A DNA stretch of 64,000 nucleotides from Sorex araneus (GCF_027595985.1 NC_073304.1:221626500-221690499), one strand, 5' to 3'; counted from the stretch's first letter, positions 21,905 to 33,656 are shown. Notes: generated by a model from the letters alone, not told the origin. A program made the numbers and translations.

Positions 21905-22170
21905 TTTTTCTTTCCAAGTACTCAGGAGGCTGGGGGCTCCTGTGCAGCTTTAATAATAGGCCAGCCCGTGAGGTCCAGGGATGCAGTGCTGACTACTTAG
22001 GTCTTTTAGGTCTTGCAGTGCCGGGGATGAATAGGCTGCCCTGGTGGTGCTTGGGGACCTTCATGGTTGCACTTGGTGATGCTCAGGGGATCCTGTGGTG
22101 ACAGGCACTGAACCAGGGTTGGCCTTAAGCCCCCCCACCCCACCTTTACCCCACTATCTCTCTACCCCTT
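21905..22170 (-). mobile_element. Old SINE remnants
   Basis: Blocks GGTGGTGCTTGGGGACC, GGTGATGCTCAGGGGATCC and CACTGAACCAGGGTTGGCC suggest one or two decayed type I copies. Confidence 0.45.
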
Positions 22171-22192
22171 AAACAATTTTCCTACTCTTTGT

Positions 22193-22347
22193 TTTGTTTT
22201 GGAGCCACACCTGGCAATGCTCAGAGGTTACTCCCGGCTCTGAACTCAGGAACAACTTCTGGTGGTGCTTGGGGAACCGTATGAGATGCCGGGATTGAAT
22301 CTGAGCAAGGCACATGCCTTTACCTGCCATATTATTTCTCCAGTCCC
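22193..22347 (-). mobile_element. Type I SINE, diverged
   Basis: TTTTGGAGCCACACCTGGCAATGC to TTATTTCTCCAGTCCC. Confidence 0.8.
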
Positions 22348-22361
22348 AAAGAGGATGGCAT

Positions 22362-22401
22362 TTTATTTATTTATTTATTTGTTTGTTTGTTTGTTTGTTT
22401 T
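22362..22401. repeat. (TTTA)n(TTTG)n microsatellite
   Basis: Compound tetranucleotide repeat, probably grown from the oligo-T tail of the adjoining SINE. Confidence 0.95.
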
Positions 22402-22563
22402 TGGTTTGGGGGCCACACCCGGCGGGGCTGAGGACTTACTCCTGACACTGCATTCAGGTATCACTCCTAGTGAGCTCGGTACCATCTGGAGTGCTGAGGA
22501 TTGAGCCCAGGTCGGCCACATGCAAGGCAGATGCTCTTCCTGCTGTACTATCCCTCCAACCCC
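22402..22563 (-). mobile_element. Type I SINE, diverged
   Basis: GGGGGCCACACCCGGCGGGGC to CTATCCCTCCAACCCC. Confidence 0.8.
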
Positions 22564-22699
22564 AAGAAACTAAACTTTATATAATAACTCACAAAAAGTG
22601 TTTTGAGCCGTTCTATGCCCAGAATGTGATCTGTATCAGCAAATATTCTCTGTGTCCTAGATAAAATTGTAAATTCTGCTAGTAGGTAGAGTGTAATTT

Positions 22700-22891
22700 T
22701 TTGTTTTGTCTGTGTGGGGGCCACACCTGGCAGTGCCGGGGGCAGGTGGAGTCTGGGTTGGCCGCGTGGGTTAGGCAGATGCCCCTCCACTGTACATCTC
22801 TCTGACTCCTGGACATAAATACCTGGGGACAGAGTGCCTGGGGGCGCTGCAGCCACATGCAGGTGCCTCCTGAACTGTCTCTCCAGCCCCT
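22700..22891 (-). mobile_element. Two shortened SINE remnants
   Basis: 22700-22815 (GGGGGCCACACCTGGCAGTGC, body deleted) and 22830-22891 ending CTGTCTCTCCAGCCCC. Confidence 0.5.
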
Positions 22892-22981
22892 ACTTTATTT
22901 TTTTTCCCCACCATGTTTATCTTAACGCATTTCCTTAGGTATTTTCTTAATTTTGGTGTTTTGTTGTGGGGTTTCTTTTTC

Positions 22982-23008
22982 TTCTCTCTCTGTCTCTCTC
23001 TCTGTCTG

Positions 23009-23040
<32 letters not shown>

Positions 23041-23058
23041 CTCTCTCTCTGTCTCTCT
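22982..23058. repeat. (TC)n/(TCTG)n microsatellite
   Basis: TCTCTCTG and TCTC units, immediately followed by a SINE. Confidence 0.95.
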
Positions 23059-23255
23059 TTGGGGTACACATCCAACAGCGCTCAGGGATTACTCCTGGTG
23101 GGGCTGAGTGACCATATGTGGTACCTTGGGTTTCTTGGGGGGAAGCTGGGAGAGGTTGGATCAGACCTGGCAGTACTCGGGGGTCAGTCCTCTTGGTGCT
23201 CAGAAATCAGACTGGGGTCAGGTGCATGCAAGGCAAGTGCCTTAAACTCCTTTTT
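23059..23255 (-). mobile_element. Type I SINE, old
   Basis: GGGGTACACATCCAACAGCGC start; parts of the body appear twice, then GTGCATGCAAGGCAAGTGCC. Confidence 0.6.
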
Positions 23256-23424
23256 GGGTTATCCTTTCTGGGGTTTGCTTCTTAGTGACTCTTTTGCCAA
23301 ATTTGGGAGATTTTTCAGCTAGTATTTCATGGAATAATCTTTCTGTTCTGCTTTTGTGATTTTGATAGCACAAATATTAGATCTTTTGTTGGAGTCCTAC
23401 AGACTGGAGTCTTTATTATTTTTC

Positions 23425-23585
23425 GGTGGGTGCCATACCCAGCAGTGTCCAAGGCATACTCCTGACTGTACTTAGAGCTGGTGGGGCTTGAGGGACCATA
23501 TAGCGTGCCAGGGAACCTGGGTGCCAGGGAATCAGGGTCAGCCACGTGCACGTTGAGTACCTTACCTGCTGTTATCTCTCCAGCC
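23425..23585 (-). mobile_element. Type I SINE, diverged
   Basis: GGTGCCATACCCAGCAGTGTCC to TTATCTCTCCAGCC. GGGTGCCAGGGAA is duplicated inside it. Confidence 0.7.
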
Positions 23586-23877
23586 GTGTTCTTTTCTCCC
23601 CCTCTGTTGTTCAAATTATATGATAGAATTCTACTGTTCTGTCTTCATGTTCTCGGATGTTTTAATTGTTATTTATATTTGGTTGAGACCTCCAAGTGTA
23701 GTGTCAGGGCACCCTGGAGGGTACTCCTAGAGATACGCGGTCAACCAGGCCAGGTGGTCCAATGCTGGGGCCCAAGCTTCTGGAACTGCAGTGTCAGGGA
23801 CCAAGGTCATCCTGGTGACACTTTGGCAACTATGTGGTGACAGTTTAAACTCAGGTTCCTCAGCACATGGTGATTTC

Positions 23878-24121
23878 ACTGTCACTGTCACTGTCATCCC
23901 GTTGCTCATCGATTTGCTCGAGCGGGCACCAGTAACATCTCCATTGTGAGACTTGTTATTGGTTTTTGGCATATTGAATACGCCACAGGTATTGCCAGGC
24001 TCTGCCGTGCAGGCTAGATACTCTTGATAGCTTGCTGGGCTCTCTGAGAGGGGGGGAGGAATCGAACCCGGGTCAGCTGCATGCAAGGCAAGTACCCTAC
24101 CTGCTATGCTATCGCTCCAGC
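23878..24121 (-). mobile_element. Type II SINE
   Basis: Inverted, starting with three CACTGT units instead of oligo-T, then the type II body and a good head (GGAATCGAACCCGGGTC complement of the B box). ATGGTGAT lies on both sides. Confidence 0.93.
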
Positions 24122-24149
24122 TGATGGTGATCTCAGTTCTAAATAAATA

Positions 24150-24275
24150 GCAAGGCCAGAGAGATAGTATAGCAGATGAAGCACTTGCATGCACCCAACT
24201 TGAGTTTGATCCCTGGCACCACATATGGTCTCCTGAGCACTTCTGGATGTGGCCCCAAAACTAAAGTAATAAATA
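24150..24275 (+). mobile_element. Type I SINE, shortened
   Basis: AAGGCCAGAGAGATAGTATAG head, GAGTTTGATCCCTGGCACC; part of the body missing; tail CCCCAAAACTAAAG. Confidence 0.8.
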
Positions 24276-24295
24276 ATACCAAAAGTTTTACTTTT

Positions 24296-24462
24296 CAGGG
24301 GGTGGGGCCCACAGCAGCACTGCTGGAGGTTAGTCCTGGCACTGCACATAGGAATCACTCCTGACAGTCCTTGGGGGACCATATGGGATGCTGGGGATCG
24401 AATCTGGGTTGGCTGCATGCAAAATCAAGTGTCTTACTTGCTGTACTATCACTCTGACCCAA
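24296..24462 (-). mobile_element. Type I SINE, diverged
   Basis: GGTGGGGCCCACAGCAGCAC to CTATCACTCTGACCC. Confidence 0.75.
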
Positions 24463-24530
24463 ATCTTTAACTTTTTAATGGTTACTGTGAACACATACCA
24501 TGCAAGGGTCGTGTTAAATTTAATAAATGA

Positions 24531-24704
24531 GGGGCTGGAGTGATAGTACAGCGGGTAGGGCGTTTGCCTTGCACGCGGCCGACCCGGGTTCTAATCCCAG
24601 CATCCTATATGGTCCCCTGAGCACCGCCAGGGGTAATTCCTGAGTGAAGAGCCAGGAGTAACCCCTGTGCATCGCCGGGTGTGACCCAAAAACCAAAAAA
24701 AAAA
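24531..24704 (+). mobile_element. Type I SINE, young
   Basis: Full-length copy with target-site duplication TTAATAAATGAG on both sides. B box changed to GGTTCTAATCC. Confidence 0.96.
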
Positions 24705-24717
24705 ATTAATAAATGAG

Positions 24718-24840
24718 GGGGCCAGGAATATTGTGTAACAGACTGAGCACAAGCTTTGTGTAAAGTAGGAGGCCTGCATTTGGTCCTCAGCACCTCATGA
24801 TTTCCTAAGCACCATTGGGCATGGCCCCAACACAAAATTT
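24718..24840 (+). mobile_element. Type I SINE, old
   Basis: GGGGCCAGGAATATTGTGTAAC head, CATTTGGTCCTCAGCACC, GGCCCCAACACAAAA tail. Confidence 0.6.
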
Positions 24841-25690
24841 AATAAATCAGAGTAAATGAAAATGTTGGTACTTTATGGGTGATTTTTTTTTTTAACCAAA
24901 GCTGTTCAAAGTTGATATCTTGAGCAATAGTTTTTCCTGGGTATTTTTGCTTTGTTTTGAAGCTATCTTAAAGCTGACTCTGGGGTCAAACCAAGACCTT
25001 CCGTAAGCCAAACATGGGCTTCAGCTCTTTCCACCATCTCTCCAACACTGGATTTTTTTTTTTTTAATCAGAATGCAGATGCAGGTGTTTTCTTTCGGTA
25101 AAGCACCTCCTGTGGCTGAGGGTGTCCCGGTGACGTGACTGAGAGCCAGCTGTTGGGTGTTTTAACTGAACAGCTTGCTCCTCGTTGGCTGCTCAGATCT
25201 CGGTGAAAGATACTGGCTGCTTCACAGAATAGAGCAGGCCTGGAGCATGCAGGGTGAAGATTTTTTCACAAGGCCTTTAATGACCCAAGTTAAATTTGCT
25301 GAGATTTTTCTGCTTTGGCTTTTTCCTATAGGTGCCAGAGTTCATCTCCATTGGAATTTTGCAAATGACTCATCTTCCTGTCATAGTTTCTCAGACTATG
25401 ATGATTAAGAATCTCTGGGTCACTGTTACATATTTCCTCCTACTCAGATGTATTAGGAGAAGTAGTGGTATTCAAACTCAGGTCCATTTCCATCTTATGC
25501 TGATTGGATCCTGTGGCACATAGAATACTTTTGTTTCTTCTTGAAAATGGCATTTTGGTGATTCATTTGTTTTTTGCGGAAGAAAATCTATGACCTTGCT
25601 TTCTCTTTTTACCCTTTTAGAGAGATTCTGGAGAAGTTGTAAGCAAAACATCATTTTTCTAAGAATATTCTGGATAACAGAGGTTTCGGA
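24841..25690. other. SINE-free GJC1 intron segment
   Basis: About 0.8 kb without recognisable SINEs. A second non-coding GJC1 exon would be expected somewhere in the intron, but I could not identify one with matching splice signals here. Confidence 0.4.
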
Positions 25691-25714
25691 TAACAGGTAA
25701 AATGTATTTTATTT

Positions 25715-25850
25715 TATTTTGTGGGCGGAGGGACTCATGCCCAACAGTGCTCAGGGGCACTCTTAGTGGGGTTAGGGGGACCAGGTATGGAACCTGAAAC
25801 TCCTGCATGCAAAACATGCTCTCCAGTCTTTTAAACTGTCTCCCTGGTCC
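25715..25850 (-). mobile_element. Type I SINE, old
   Basis: CTCATGCCCAACAGTGCTCAGG start; head CTGTCTCCCTGGTCCC. Confidence 0.6.
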
Positions 25851-25867
25851 CAGGCAAGATATGTAGC

Positions 25868-25995
25868 CTGTGGAGACAGAGAGACAGTACAGCAGATAAG
25901 GCTCTTGCCTTGCATACGCTGGCCTGGGTTCGATCCCTAGCATCCCATATGGTCCCCTGAGCATCACTGGGTGTGCGCCCCAAAAAATACCCTAA
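25868..25995 (+). mobile_element. Type I SINE, internally deleted
   Basis: AGAGACAGTACAGCAGATAAGG head, good B box GGTTCGATCCC; body skips from GAGCATCA to CTGGGTGTG. Confidence 0.85.
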
Positions 25996-26323
25996 CAAAA
26001 AAAGATACTTAGATGTTGGTGTTGATAATCAGTAATCTGTAGGGATAAAGTGGGAGAAGTGTACTCTGTGTGTAGTATAGTTGTGTTACCCTTTCTACAT
26101 ATGTTATCAAACTTAGGTTTACTTAACCAGAATTGTGGCCATGAATTTAAGCAACTTCGAATAAAATTGTGCTCCAGAATACTGTTTTAAATGAATGCCT
26201 ATTGATTGTATTTTATATCCTAAATTCAATTTAGCATACACTTTTTGCTTGCTTGTTTTTGTTTTGGGTCCACGTCTGGCAGCTCCAGTCCCCTCAAAAA
26301 ATATTTTAAAGATCTCATGAAAT

Positions 26324-26500
26324 GGGGCCAGAATGATAGTATAGTAGATAGGGTGGTTGCCTTTCACACAGTTGACCAGGGTTTGATCCCTGCCACCCCT
26401 TATGGTCCCCTGAGCACCACCAGGAGTGATTCCTGAGTGTGGAGTCAGGTGTAACCCCTGAGCACTGCCAGGTGTCACCCCCAAACCAAAAAAAAATAAT
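26324..26500 (+). mobile_element. Type I SINE
   Basis: GGGGCCAGAATGATAGTATAG head to CACCCCCAAACC plus A tail. AAAGATCT(C/T).TGAAAT flanks it imperfectly. Confidence 0.9.
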
Positions 26501-26663
26501 AAAGATCTTGTGAAATAAAAGCCTTTGTAAAAAATTCTGTGTACTGTTTCTGAAAATATGCCAGAAATGGTGGGTTCAGTTTTGCCTTTTAAATTAGGGA
26601 AAACATGAAAACAAACCATAACAAACTTCTTAGGAACCTCTAGCCATAAAAAGGTGTTCATAG

Positions 26664-26838
26664 CAGGTTGGCATGCTAGTACCCTGGCTGGGGCACTTTG
26701 CCTTGAATGCAGCCAACCTGAGTTCTATCCTCAGCATCCCACATGATCCCCGGAGCAATACCAGGAGTGATTCCTGAGTGCAGAGACAGGAGTACACCCC
26801 TGAGCACCCCAGGTGTGGCCCCCCACAAAAAAATTAAG
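26664..26838 (+). mobile_element. Type I SINE, diverged
   Basis: GGTTGGCATGCTAGTACCC head, GAGTTCTATCCTCAGCATCCC, GGCCCCCCACAAAAAAA tail. Confidence 0.75.
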
Positions 26839-26907
26839 TAAAATGTCTTTTTTAAAAAACTGTACACAAAAAAAATAAAAAATAAAAATAAAAAACAGTA
26901 CACAGGT

Positions 26908-27055
26908 GCCAGAGAGATAGTACAACAGATAAAATTGCCTGCCTTGCATGTAGCCAACCTCGATTCTAGTCCTGGCATTGCATATGGTCCTCCATGCATC
27001 ATCGGGGACTCCTGAGCACAGAGCTTGGAATTGCCCCATGAACACCCAAAACCAC
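26908..27055 (+). mobile_element. Type I SINE, diverged
   Basis: GTGCCAGAGAGATAGTACAAC head; body shortened; ends AACACCCAAAACC. Confidence 0.75.
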
Positions 27056-27058
27056 ATG

Positions 27059-27215
27059 CGCCAGGGAGATAGTACAGCGAGTAAGGTGCTTGCCTTGCAC
27101 AGAGCCGATCCAGGCTCGATCCTCAGCACCCATATGGTGCTGAGCACCCCAAGCTCGCCTGGAGTGAGCCCTGAGCACTTTTGGGTATAGCCCAAAAACA
27201 AAAAATTTTTTTTAC
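27059..27215 (+). mobile_element. Type I SINE, diverged
   Basis: Second of two head-to-tail copies: GCGCCAGGGAGATAGTACAGC head, GGCTCGATCCTCAGCACC, tail CCCAAAAACAAAAAA. Confidence 0.8.
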
Positions 27216-27312
27216 AAAAGCTAAATTGAATCGAGCAGTTCAGGTATAAACTTTGACATTAGACTTAAGTGTGCAGAATAGTTCTAGAAATGTCATCAGT
27301 AAGTTGTTGAGG

Positions 27313-27491
27313 GGGGCTGGAGCAATAGCACAGCAAGTAGGGCGTTTGCCTTGCACACGGCCGATCCGGATTCGATTCTCAGCATCCCACATGGTCCCCC
27401 AAGCACCTTCAGGATTAATTCTTGCATGCAAAGCCAGGAGTAACCCCTGTACATTGCTGGGTGTGACCCAAAAAGAAAAGATTAAAAAAAA
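27313..27491 (+). mobile_element. Type I SINE in composite insertion
   Basis: Complete copy GGGGCTGGAGCAATAGCACAG to GACCCAAAAAG plus A tail. The duplication AAGTTGTTGAGG lies before it (27301-27312), and a partial AAGTTGTTA follows at 27492. Confidence 0.93.
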
Positions 27492-27501
27492 AAGTTGTTA
27501 C

Positions 27502-27793
27502 CCCCAAAAGCCTCCATCCCTCTTGGAGAGCCCAGCAAGCTACCAAGAGTATCCCGCCCGCATAGCAGAGCCTGGCAAGCTACCTGTGGCATACTAGATA
27601 TGTCAAAAACAGTAACAACGACGGTCCTCATTCCCCTGACCCTGAAAGAGTCCCCAGTACGCCATCGGGCTACACTAGCATGCGACAGGGATGAATGGAG
27701 ATGTTATTGACGCTGCTCGAGCAAATCGATTAACAACAGTATGACAGTGATACAGTGATACCAAATAATTATTTTCAAAGAAATTAAAAAAAA
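27502..27793 (+). mobile_element. Type II body, 5'-truncated, long form, with A tail
   Basis: Starts in the body (CTCCATCCCTCTTGGAGAGCC) without a tRNA head. It carries an extra ~75-bp segment (about 27618-27690) absent from the other type II copies, then the normal 3' end GACAGTGATACAGTGATACC plus an AT/A-rich tail. AAGTTGTTGAGG follows at 27794-27805. It ends 43 bases before the GJC1 splice acceptor. Confidence 0.88.
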
Positions 27794-27811
27794 AAGTTGT
27801 TGAGGTTGTAG

Positions 27812-29059
<1,248 letters not shown>

Positions 29060-29462
29060 TCTTGACTGGGCTTAAAACTTGTGCTTCTCGTGGCTTATGG
29101 TAAGCAGCGGCTCACTGGATGGCGACTTCCACTGAGTAAACATTAGGCTCTGGTTATCTTCAGGGATGCTGTTGGCTCATGATCCAAGCTCAGGGGACTC
29201 TGAAGGCGAGGCCGGGACAGGGGGAGAAAAGGGGAAACACAGTGTTCCTGGGCAAGTATCCCAGCAGTGATACAGTTGCAGAACTTTACGTTTGTGTCTT
29301 CCAGATCTGGAAAAGAACAGATATATTTAAATCATTCTTGTTGAACAGTTTTTATATGTACAGTATTATGGTACGGTTTTTTTTAGTATGAGAAATTTTT
29401 TTGTATTTGTACATTGGACCACTGTAGTTATACTTTTATATTAAAGGGGAAAAATCCTTGTA
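29060..29462 (+). other. GJC1: GJC1 3' UTR
   Basis: AU-rich 3' UTR of about 400 bases ending just after an ATTAAA signal at 29440-29445. GU/U-rich sequence (GTGTTATTACTTTGTT) follows at about 29480. A longer isoform is possible because the next kilobase is also repeat-free. Confidence 0.7.
29440..29445 (+). terminator. GJC1: GJC1 poly(A) signal ATTAAA
   Basis: ATTAAA, the commonest variant of AATAAA, 381 bases after the stop codon, with a U/GU-rich downstream element. First good signal after the CDS. Confidence 0.65.
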
Positions 29463-30560
29463 GATAACGCCTATTAGGCTAGTGTTATTACTTTGTTCAG
29501 CAAATTTCAGCCTGGGTTTAAAAGTTTTAATAGATGTAACACGTAACAAAAGTGCCTCTCATGTTGCAGGGCCGATTTCCGACACCTTTCCGACATGTGA
29601 GAAGACATAGGTGGAAGTCCTGGAAAAGTGCTCAATAGAAGGAGGTCGAGACCTTCTCTGCTCGAGAAGTCTTGAGATCTCATTCATGTGCCCTGAGCTG
29701 TAGTCAGTCTTTGAAAAACCTATTTAGATTTTCAAAGGAGATTAACGATTCACGACAGAATTCCTGTAAATACCAAGCATTGCCACTGTGTGCTTTGATG
29801 ATGATGTGTCTCTAATTTAAGTTCTTCGAGAAGGCTGATGCGCGGAGTCTGGGATATGGTCAGGGTATGAAATCCTGACTGGAGTTGTTACTAAGATTCG
29901 TCTATCACAAAACAAAAACCATGCCTGAAAAATGAATCCTGGTAGGATGTTGAGTTGTGGACTGGTTTGATTTGCCTTAAATAACTATCCAGAAACCTGC
30001 CTCTCCAGTTTCTTAAGAAGCCAGCAATGTCTATATTCTTTATGTGCTAACATTAGACATGCAAAAGTTCCCCTTTGGGCCAACAATACTCAAAAGTACT
30101 ACATATGGCAAAAGACTAAAATCAAATTCCTTATTTTTAATAACTTACTGTGGGACTAATACAATTTACCCATTTCTGCCGATATAAGAGTCTTTATGAA
30201 AGAGTGGTCAGGACTGCAGTTCTGTCTGTAAATAGACCTAGAGAGAATTTCAGTCTTCATTCCCTGTAGGCATGTAGACAGGCGTTAGTATCCACACCAC
30301 ATGTCACTTGCGTATTTCATTGCCATCTGCAGCCTTATGTTGGAGAGCTCGACCCTCCTGTAATGCTCGTTTGTCTTAGAGTCTGTGAACGTCTGAGGAG
30401 GTCAATGGTCAATAGAATTCAAGGAAGGCGCCTTTGCACTACCAATGAACGTTTCATTTTGGATGTTTCACTCTTACAAAAGCTGTTGCAAGCCACCTCT
30501 GACTGAAATTCCAGAGGTACTTTTTTTTTAAATGTCTTAATTTTAAGATGCCAGTTTTTT
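29463..30560. other. Repeat-free GJC1 3' flank
   Basis: About 1.1 kb without SINEs or clear open frames. Could be an extended 3' UTR or conserved non-coding DNA. Confidence 0.45.
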
Positions 30561-30583
30561 ATTATTGGAATCCCAGAATGCTA

Positions 30584-30845
30584 CTGTTCTTCCTTCCTTC
30601 CTCCATCCCTCCTTCCCTCCCTCCTTCCCATCCTCCCTCCCTCCTCCCTCCCTCCTTTCCTCCCTCCCTTCCTCCCTCCTTTCCTCCCTCCTTTCCTCCC
30701 TCTCTCCCTCCCTCCCTCCTTCCTTCCTTCCTTCCTTCCTTCCTTCCTTCCTTCCTTCCTTCCTTCCTTCCTTCCTTCCTTTCCTTCTTCCTTCCTTCCT
30801 TTCTTCCTTCCTTCCCTCCCTCTCTCCCTTCCTCCTTCCTTCCTA
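30584..30845. repeat. (CCTT)n/(CCCT)n microsatellite
   Basis: About 260 bp of CCTT, CCCT and CCTTT units, including ~15 pure CCTT units at 30718-30780. Gives spurious Pro/Ser and Lys/Glu/Gly frames. Confidence 0.98.
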
Positions 30846-30896
30846 CCTACACATGTTCTGTACTGCATTTCTTTCCCTCCCCCATCAAAAATAAAT

Positions 30897-31063
30897 ATTT
30901 TTTCTTTTTTGGGTGATACCCAGCGATGCTCAAGGGTTTCTCCTGGCTCTGTACTCTGGAATTACTCCTTGCTTGGGGGACCATATGGTATGCCAGAGAT
31001 CAAACCCAGGTCAAGTGCGTGCAAGACAAATGCGCTACCTGCTGTACTATCACTCAGGCCCCC
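30897..31063 (-). mobile_element. Type I SINE
   Basis: TTTTTTCTTTTTTGGGTGATACC to CTATCACTCAGGCCCC. An AATAAA at 30890-30895 directly abuts it. Confidence 0.88.
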
Positions 31064-31159
31064 CAAAACAAATTTTAAGCTTATAATTCTAGCCATGCAG
31101 TTACCTTTACTTGCTTATTTTAAAATCTATAAATGTTATCCTAGAGGAGCTTCTCAGGA

Positions 31160-31347
31160 TCTTTCTTTTTCGTTTTTGGGATACACCCAGCGCTGCTCAG
31201 GGCTTGCTCCTGGCTCTCACTCAGGGACCACTCCTGATGGGGCTCAGAGGGCCGCAAGCGGTGCTGAGTGGGGGTTGAACTCTGGTTGGCCACGTGCAAG
31301 CCAAGTGCCCTCCCCAGTGCCATACTCTCACTCCGCTCTAGCCCCTC
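31160..31347 (-). mobile_element. Type I SINE, diverged
   Basis: TTTTTGGGATACACCCAGCGC to CTCTAGCCCC. TC(A/G)GGATCTT flanks it. Confidence 0.85.
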
Positions 31348-31589
31348 GGGATCTTCCTACTTTAAGCAAAGCTCAGGTGAAACCAAGGGAGAAATTCCAC
31401 ACGATAACATACATGTACGTATTTTGGATGATTACTGGACACGTACGGTTCCTTTAAGTCAAAGAGAAAATAGTCTAGGAAATAGGATTTTAAACACTTG
31501 AGCCCAGCTAATACAAATTGCTTTCTCCCACCCCCCTTCCTCTTCCTGCCTCCCGCCCTTCCTCCCTCTCCCCCGACCCCAAGCCCCTG

Positions 31590-31722
31590 CCTTGGCAGTA
31601 CTCCTGGCACTGTGTTTGAGGATTGCTCCTAGCAGTGCTCTGGGGCCATGCAGTGCCAGGGATCCAACCTGGGCCTCTGGCGTACGAAGCATGTGCTCCC
31701 ACCTTCTGGACTCTTTCCCGAG
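31590..31722 (-). mobile_element. Type I SINE, old
   Basis: CAGTGCTCTGGGGCCATGCAG and CAGGGATCCAACCTGGGCC mark it. Confidence 0.55.
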
Positions 31723-32164
31723 TTCCAAAGAACTGGCAAGTCTTATGTCACTAGAACTTCAAGCATATTCCTTAATTGAAGGACAGAAACACACTCATGC
31801 CCGTCCACTCAGAGCCTGAAGGAGGAGAGAGTGCCTTTGCCAGGGGAAAGGTCGGAGATGTGAGAGCGATGGAGAAAGGAGCGGAGATGCCAGACAAAGA
31901 CGTTCCGTGCCAGAAGCATTCGAGTAGTTTCCAAAATAGTGCCCCTGGCATTTTATCTTGGCTTATTCGGATGAGAATGTTATCTTTTGTGTCTGAATAA
32001 TTCTTCAACTTCTTAAAATACATAAAAAGATATTCTAAGTTACTTCCCATGTACACATGCTTTTAAAATCTCTTTTTCTCACTGGTGTTTTCATTATGGT
32101 TTGAATTTCTTATCTTTTCATTCTTAATAAATGTCTTTCAGCCTTTTTCTTGGAGGGGCAGGGG

Positions 32165-32334
32165 AGTCAGATATGGACCACACCCAGCAATGTTCAGGGG
32201 CTACATCCCATGCTTTTAAGTTAGCCCAGAGGGCCAAAGTGCATGTTGAGCCCAGGGCTTGTTCCCCAGCACCCCATGGTCCCCTGAACACTGCCAGGAA
32301 TGACCCCTGAGCACCAGTGGGTGTGGTGCCCAAA
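32165..32334. mobile_element. Old SINE remnants in opposite orientations
   Basis: An inverted scrap (GGACCACACCCAGCAATGTTC, 32174-32212) lies next to a forward body (CAGCACCCCATGGTCCCCTGA, about 32225-32334). Confidence 0.55.
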
Positions 32335-32352
32335 CAAAAAGTCATATTCTTT

Positions 32353-32514
32353 TTTTTTTTTTTTTTTTTGCTTTTTGGGTCACACACAGCGATGCTCAGG
32401 GGTTAGTTACTCCTGGCTCTGCATTCAGGAGTTACTCCAGGTGGTGCTTGGGGGATGCCAGGGATCAAACCTGGGTCAACCTCATGCAAGGCAATGTGCT
32501 ATCACTCCAGCAAC
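32353..32514 (-). mobile_element. Type I SINE, young, deletions
   Basis: Inverted copy flanked by a 17-bp duplication AAAAAGTCATATTCTTT. It lacks ACCATATGGG and part of the head (GCAATGTGCTATC). Confidence 0.95.
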
Positions 32515-32659
32515 CAAAAAGTCATATTCTTTGACTTGCCCTTTAAGTCACTCTTTATCATTGTCATGTTTGCTTCTCTAAATAGAAATTGAGTGGCTTG
32601 TTCTTCACATAGCCAACTCAAGATATAATTCTCACATTTATGTACCTTAATGTACTGCT

Positions 32660-32846
32660 AATTTTTTTTTTTTGGTGTGGGGGAGGGTTTGGCCCACACC
32701 CAGCAATGCTCAGGGTTTATTCCTGGCTCTGCACTCAGGAGTTACTCCTGGCGGTGCTTGGTGGACTATATGGGATGCTGGAGATTGGCCTGGGTTGGCC
32801 TCATACAAGGCAAAAGCCCTATCTGCTATACTATCACTCTGGCCCC
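32660..32846 (-). mobile_element. Type I SINE, diverged
   Basis: Oligo-T, TTTGGCCCACACCCAGCAATGC to CTATCACTCTGGCCCC. Confidence 0.9.
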
Positions 32847-32950
32847 TATTGTTGACATTTATTTAGTAATGTAGCATTATTCTGAAAGATGAGCAGAAAT
32901 CCTCATTTTTCTGATATTCAGAAGAGATTTGTAAAATGAACAGCTTTTTT

Positions 32951-33122
32951 TTTTTTTTTTTTTTTTTGGGTCACACCTGGCGATGCGCAGGGGTTACTCC
33001 TGGCTCTGCACTCAGGAATCACCCCCGTCGGTGCTCAGGGGACCATATGGGTGCTGGGATTTGAACCCGGGTCGGCCGCGTGCAAGGCAAACGCCCTACC
33101 CGCTATGCTATCACTCCAGCCC
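32951..33122 (-). mobile_element. Type I SINE, young
   Basis: Complete inverted copy flanked by a perfect 18-bp duplication AAAATGAACAGCTTTTTT. Confidence 0.97.
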
Positions 33123-33194
33123 AAAATGAACAGCTTTTTTTAAAATTCAAATTTGAGAGGAGAATTGAAAAACATTTTCACCTAAAGAAATGTT

Positions 33195-33365
33195 ATTTTT
33201 TGGGGGGAGCAGGGGGAGCACACTGAGTGGTGCTCAGGTCACTCGTGACTCTGCGCTCAGGAATCACTCCCAGCGACCTTGGAGGAACCAGGGGATGCTG
33301 AGGATCGAACATGCATCAGCCACATGCAAGGCCAGTGCCTCAACTTGATTACTATCTCCAGCCCC
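33195..33365 (-). mobile_element. Type I SINE, diverged
   Basis: GAGCACACTGAGTGGTGCTCAG to ACTATCTCCAGCCCC. Confidence 0.75.
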
Positions 33366-33487
33366 TGGATTCTTCACTTTATTGACTTAGTTTTGCCAGT
33401 TTCTGTACTTGTTAATTTAAAATCATAGTTTGTTGGTGTTGTTTTAAGGGGAATTTTCCACTACTTAAAATTTGTAAAATTACTTTT

Positions 33488-33656
33488 TTTTTTCTTTTTG
33501 GGTCATACCTGGTGATGCACAGGGGTTACTCCTGGCTCTGCACTCAGGAATCACCCCTGGCAGTGCTCAGGGGAGCATATGGGATGCTGGGAATTGAACC
33601 TGGGTCGGCCGTGTGCAAGGCAAACACGTACCTGCTGTGCTATTGCTCCAGCCCCC
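33488..33656 (-). mobile_element. Type I SINE, young
   Basis: Complete inverted copy flanked by the 15-bp duplication TGTAAAATTACTTTT. Confidence 0.97.

Noticed and set aside
30565-30916. Pro/Ser-rich and Lys/Glu-rich open frames
   Set aside because: Translation of the (CCTT)n microsatellite.
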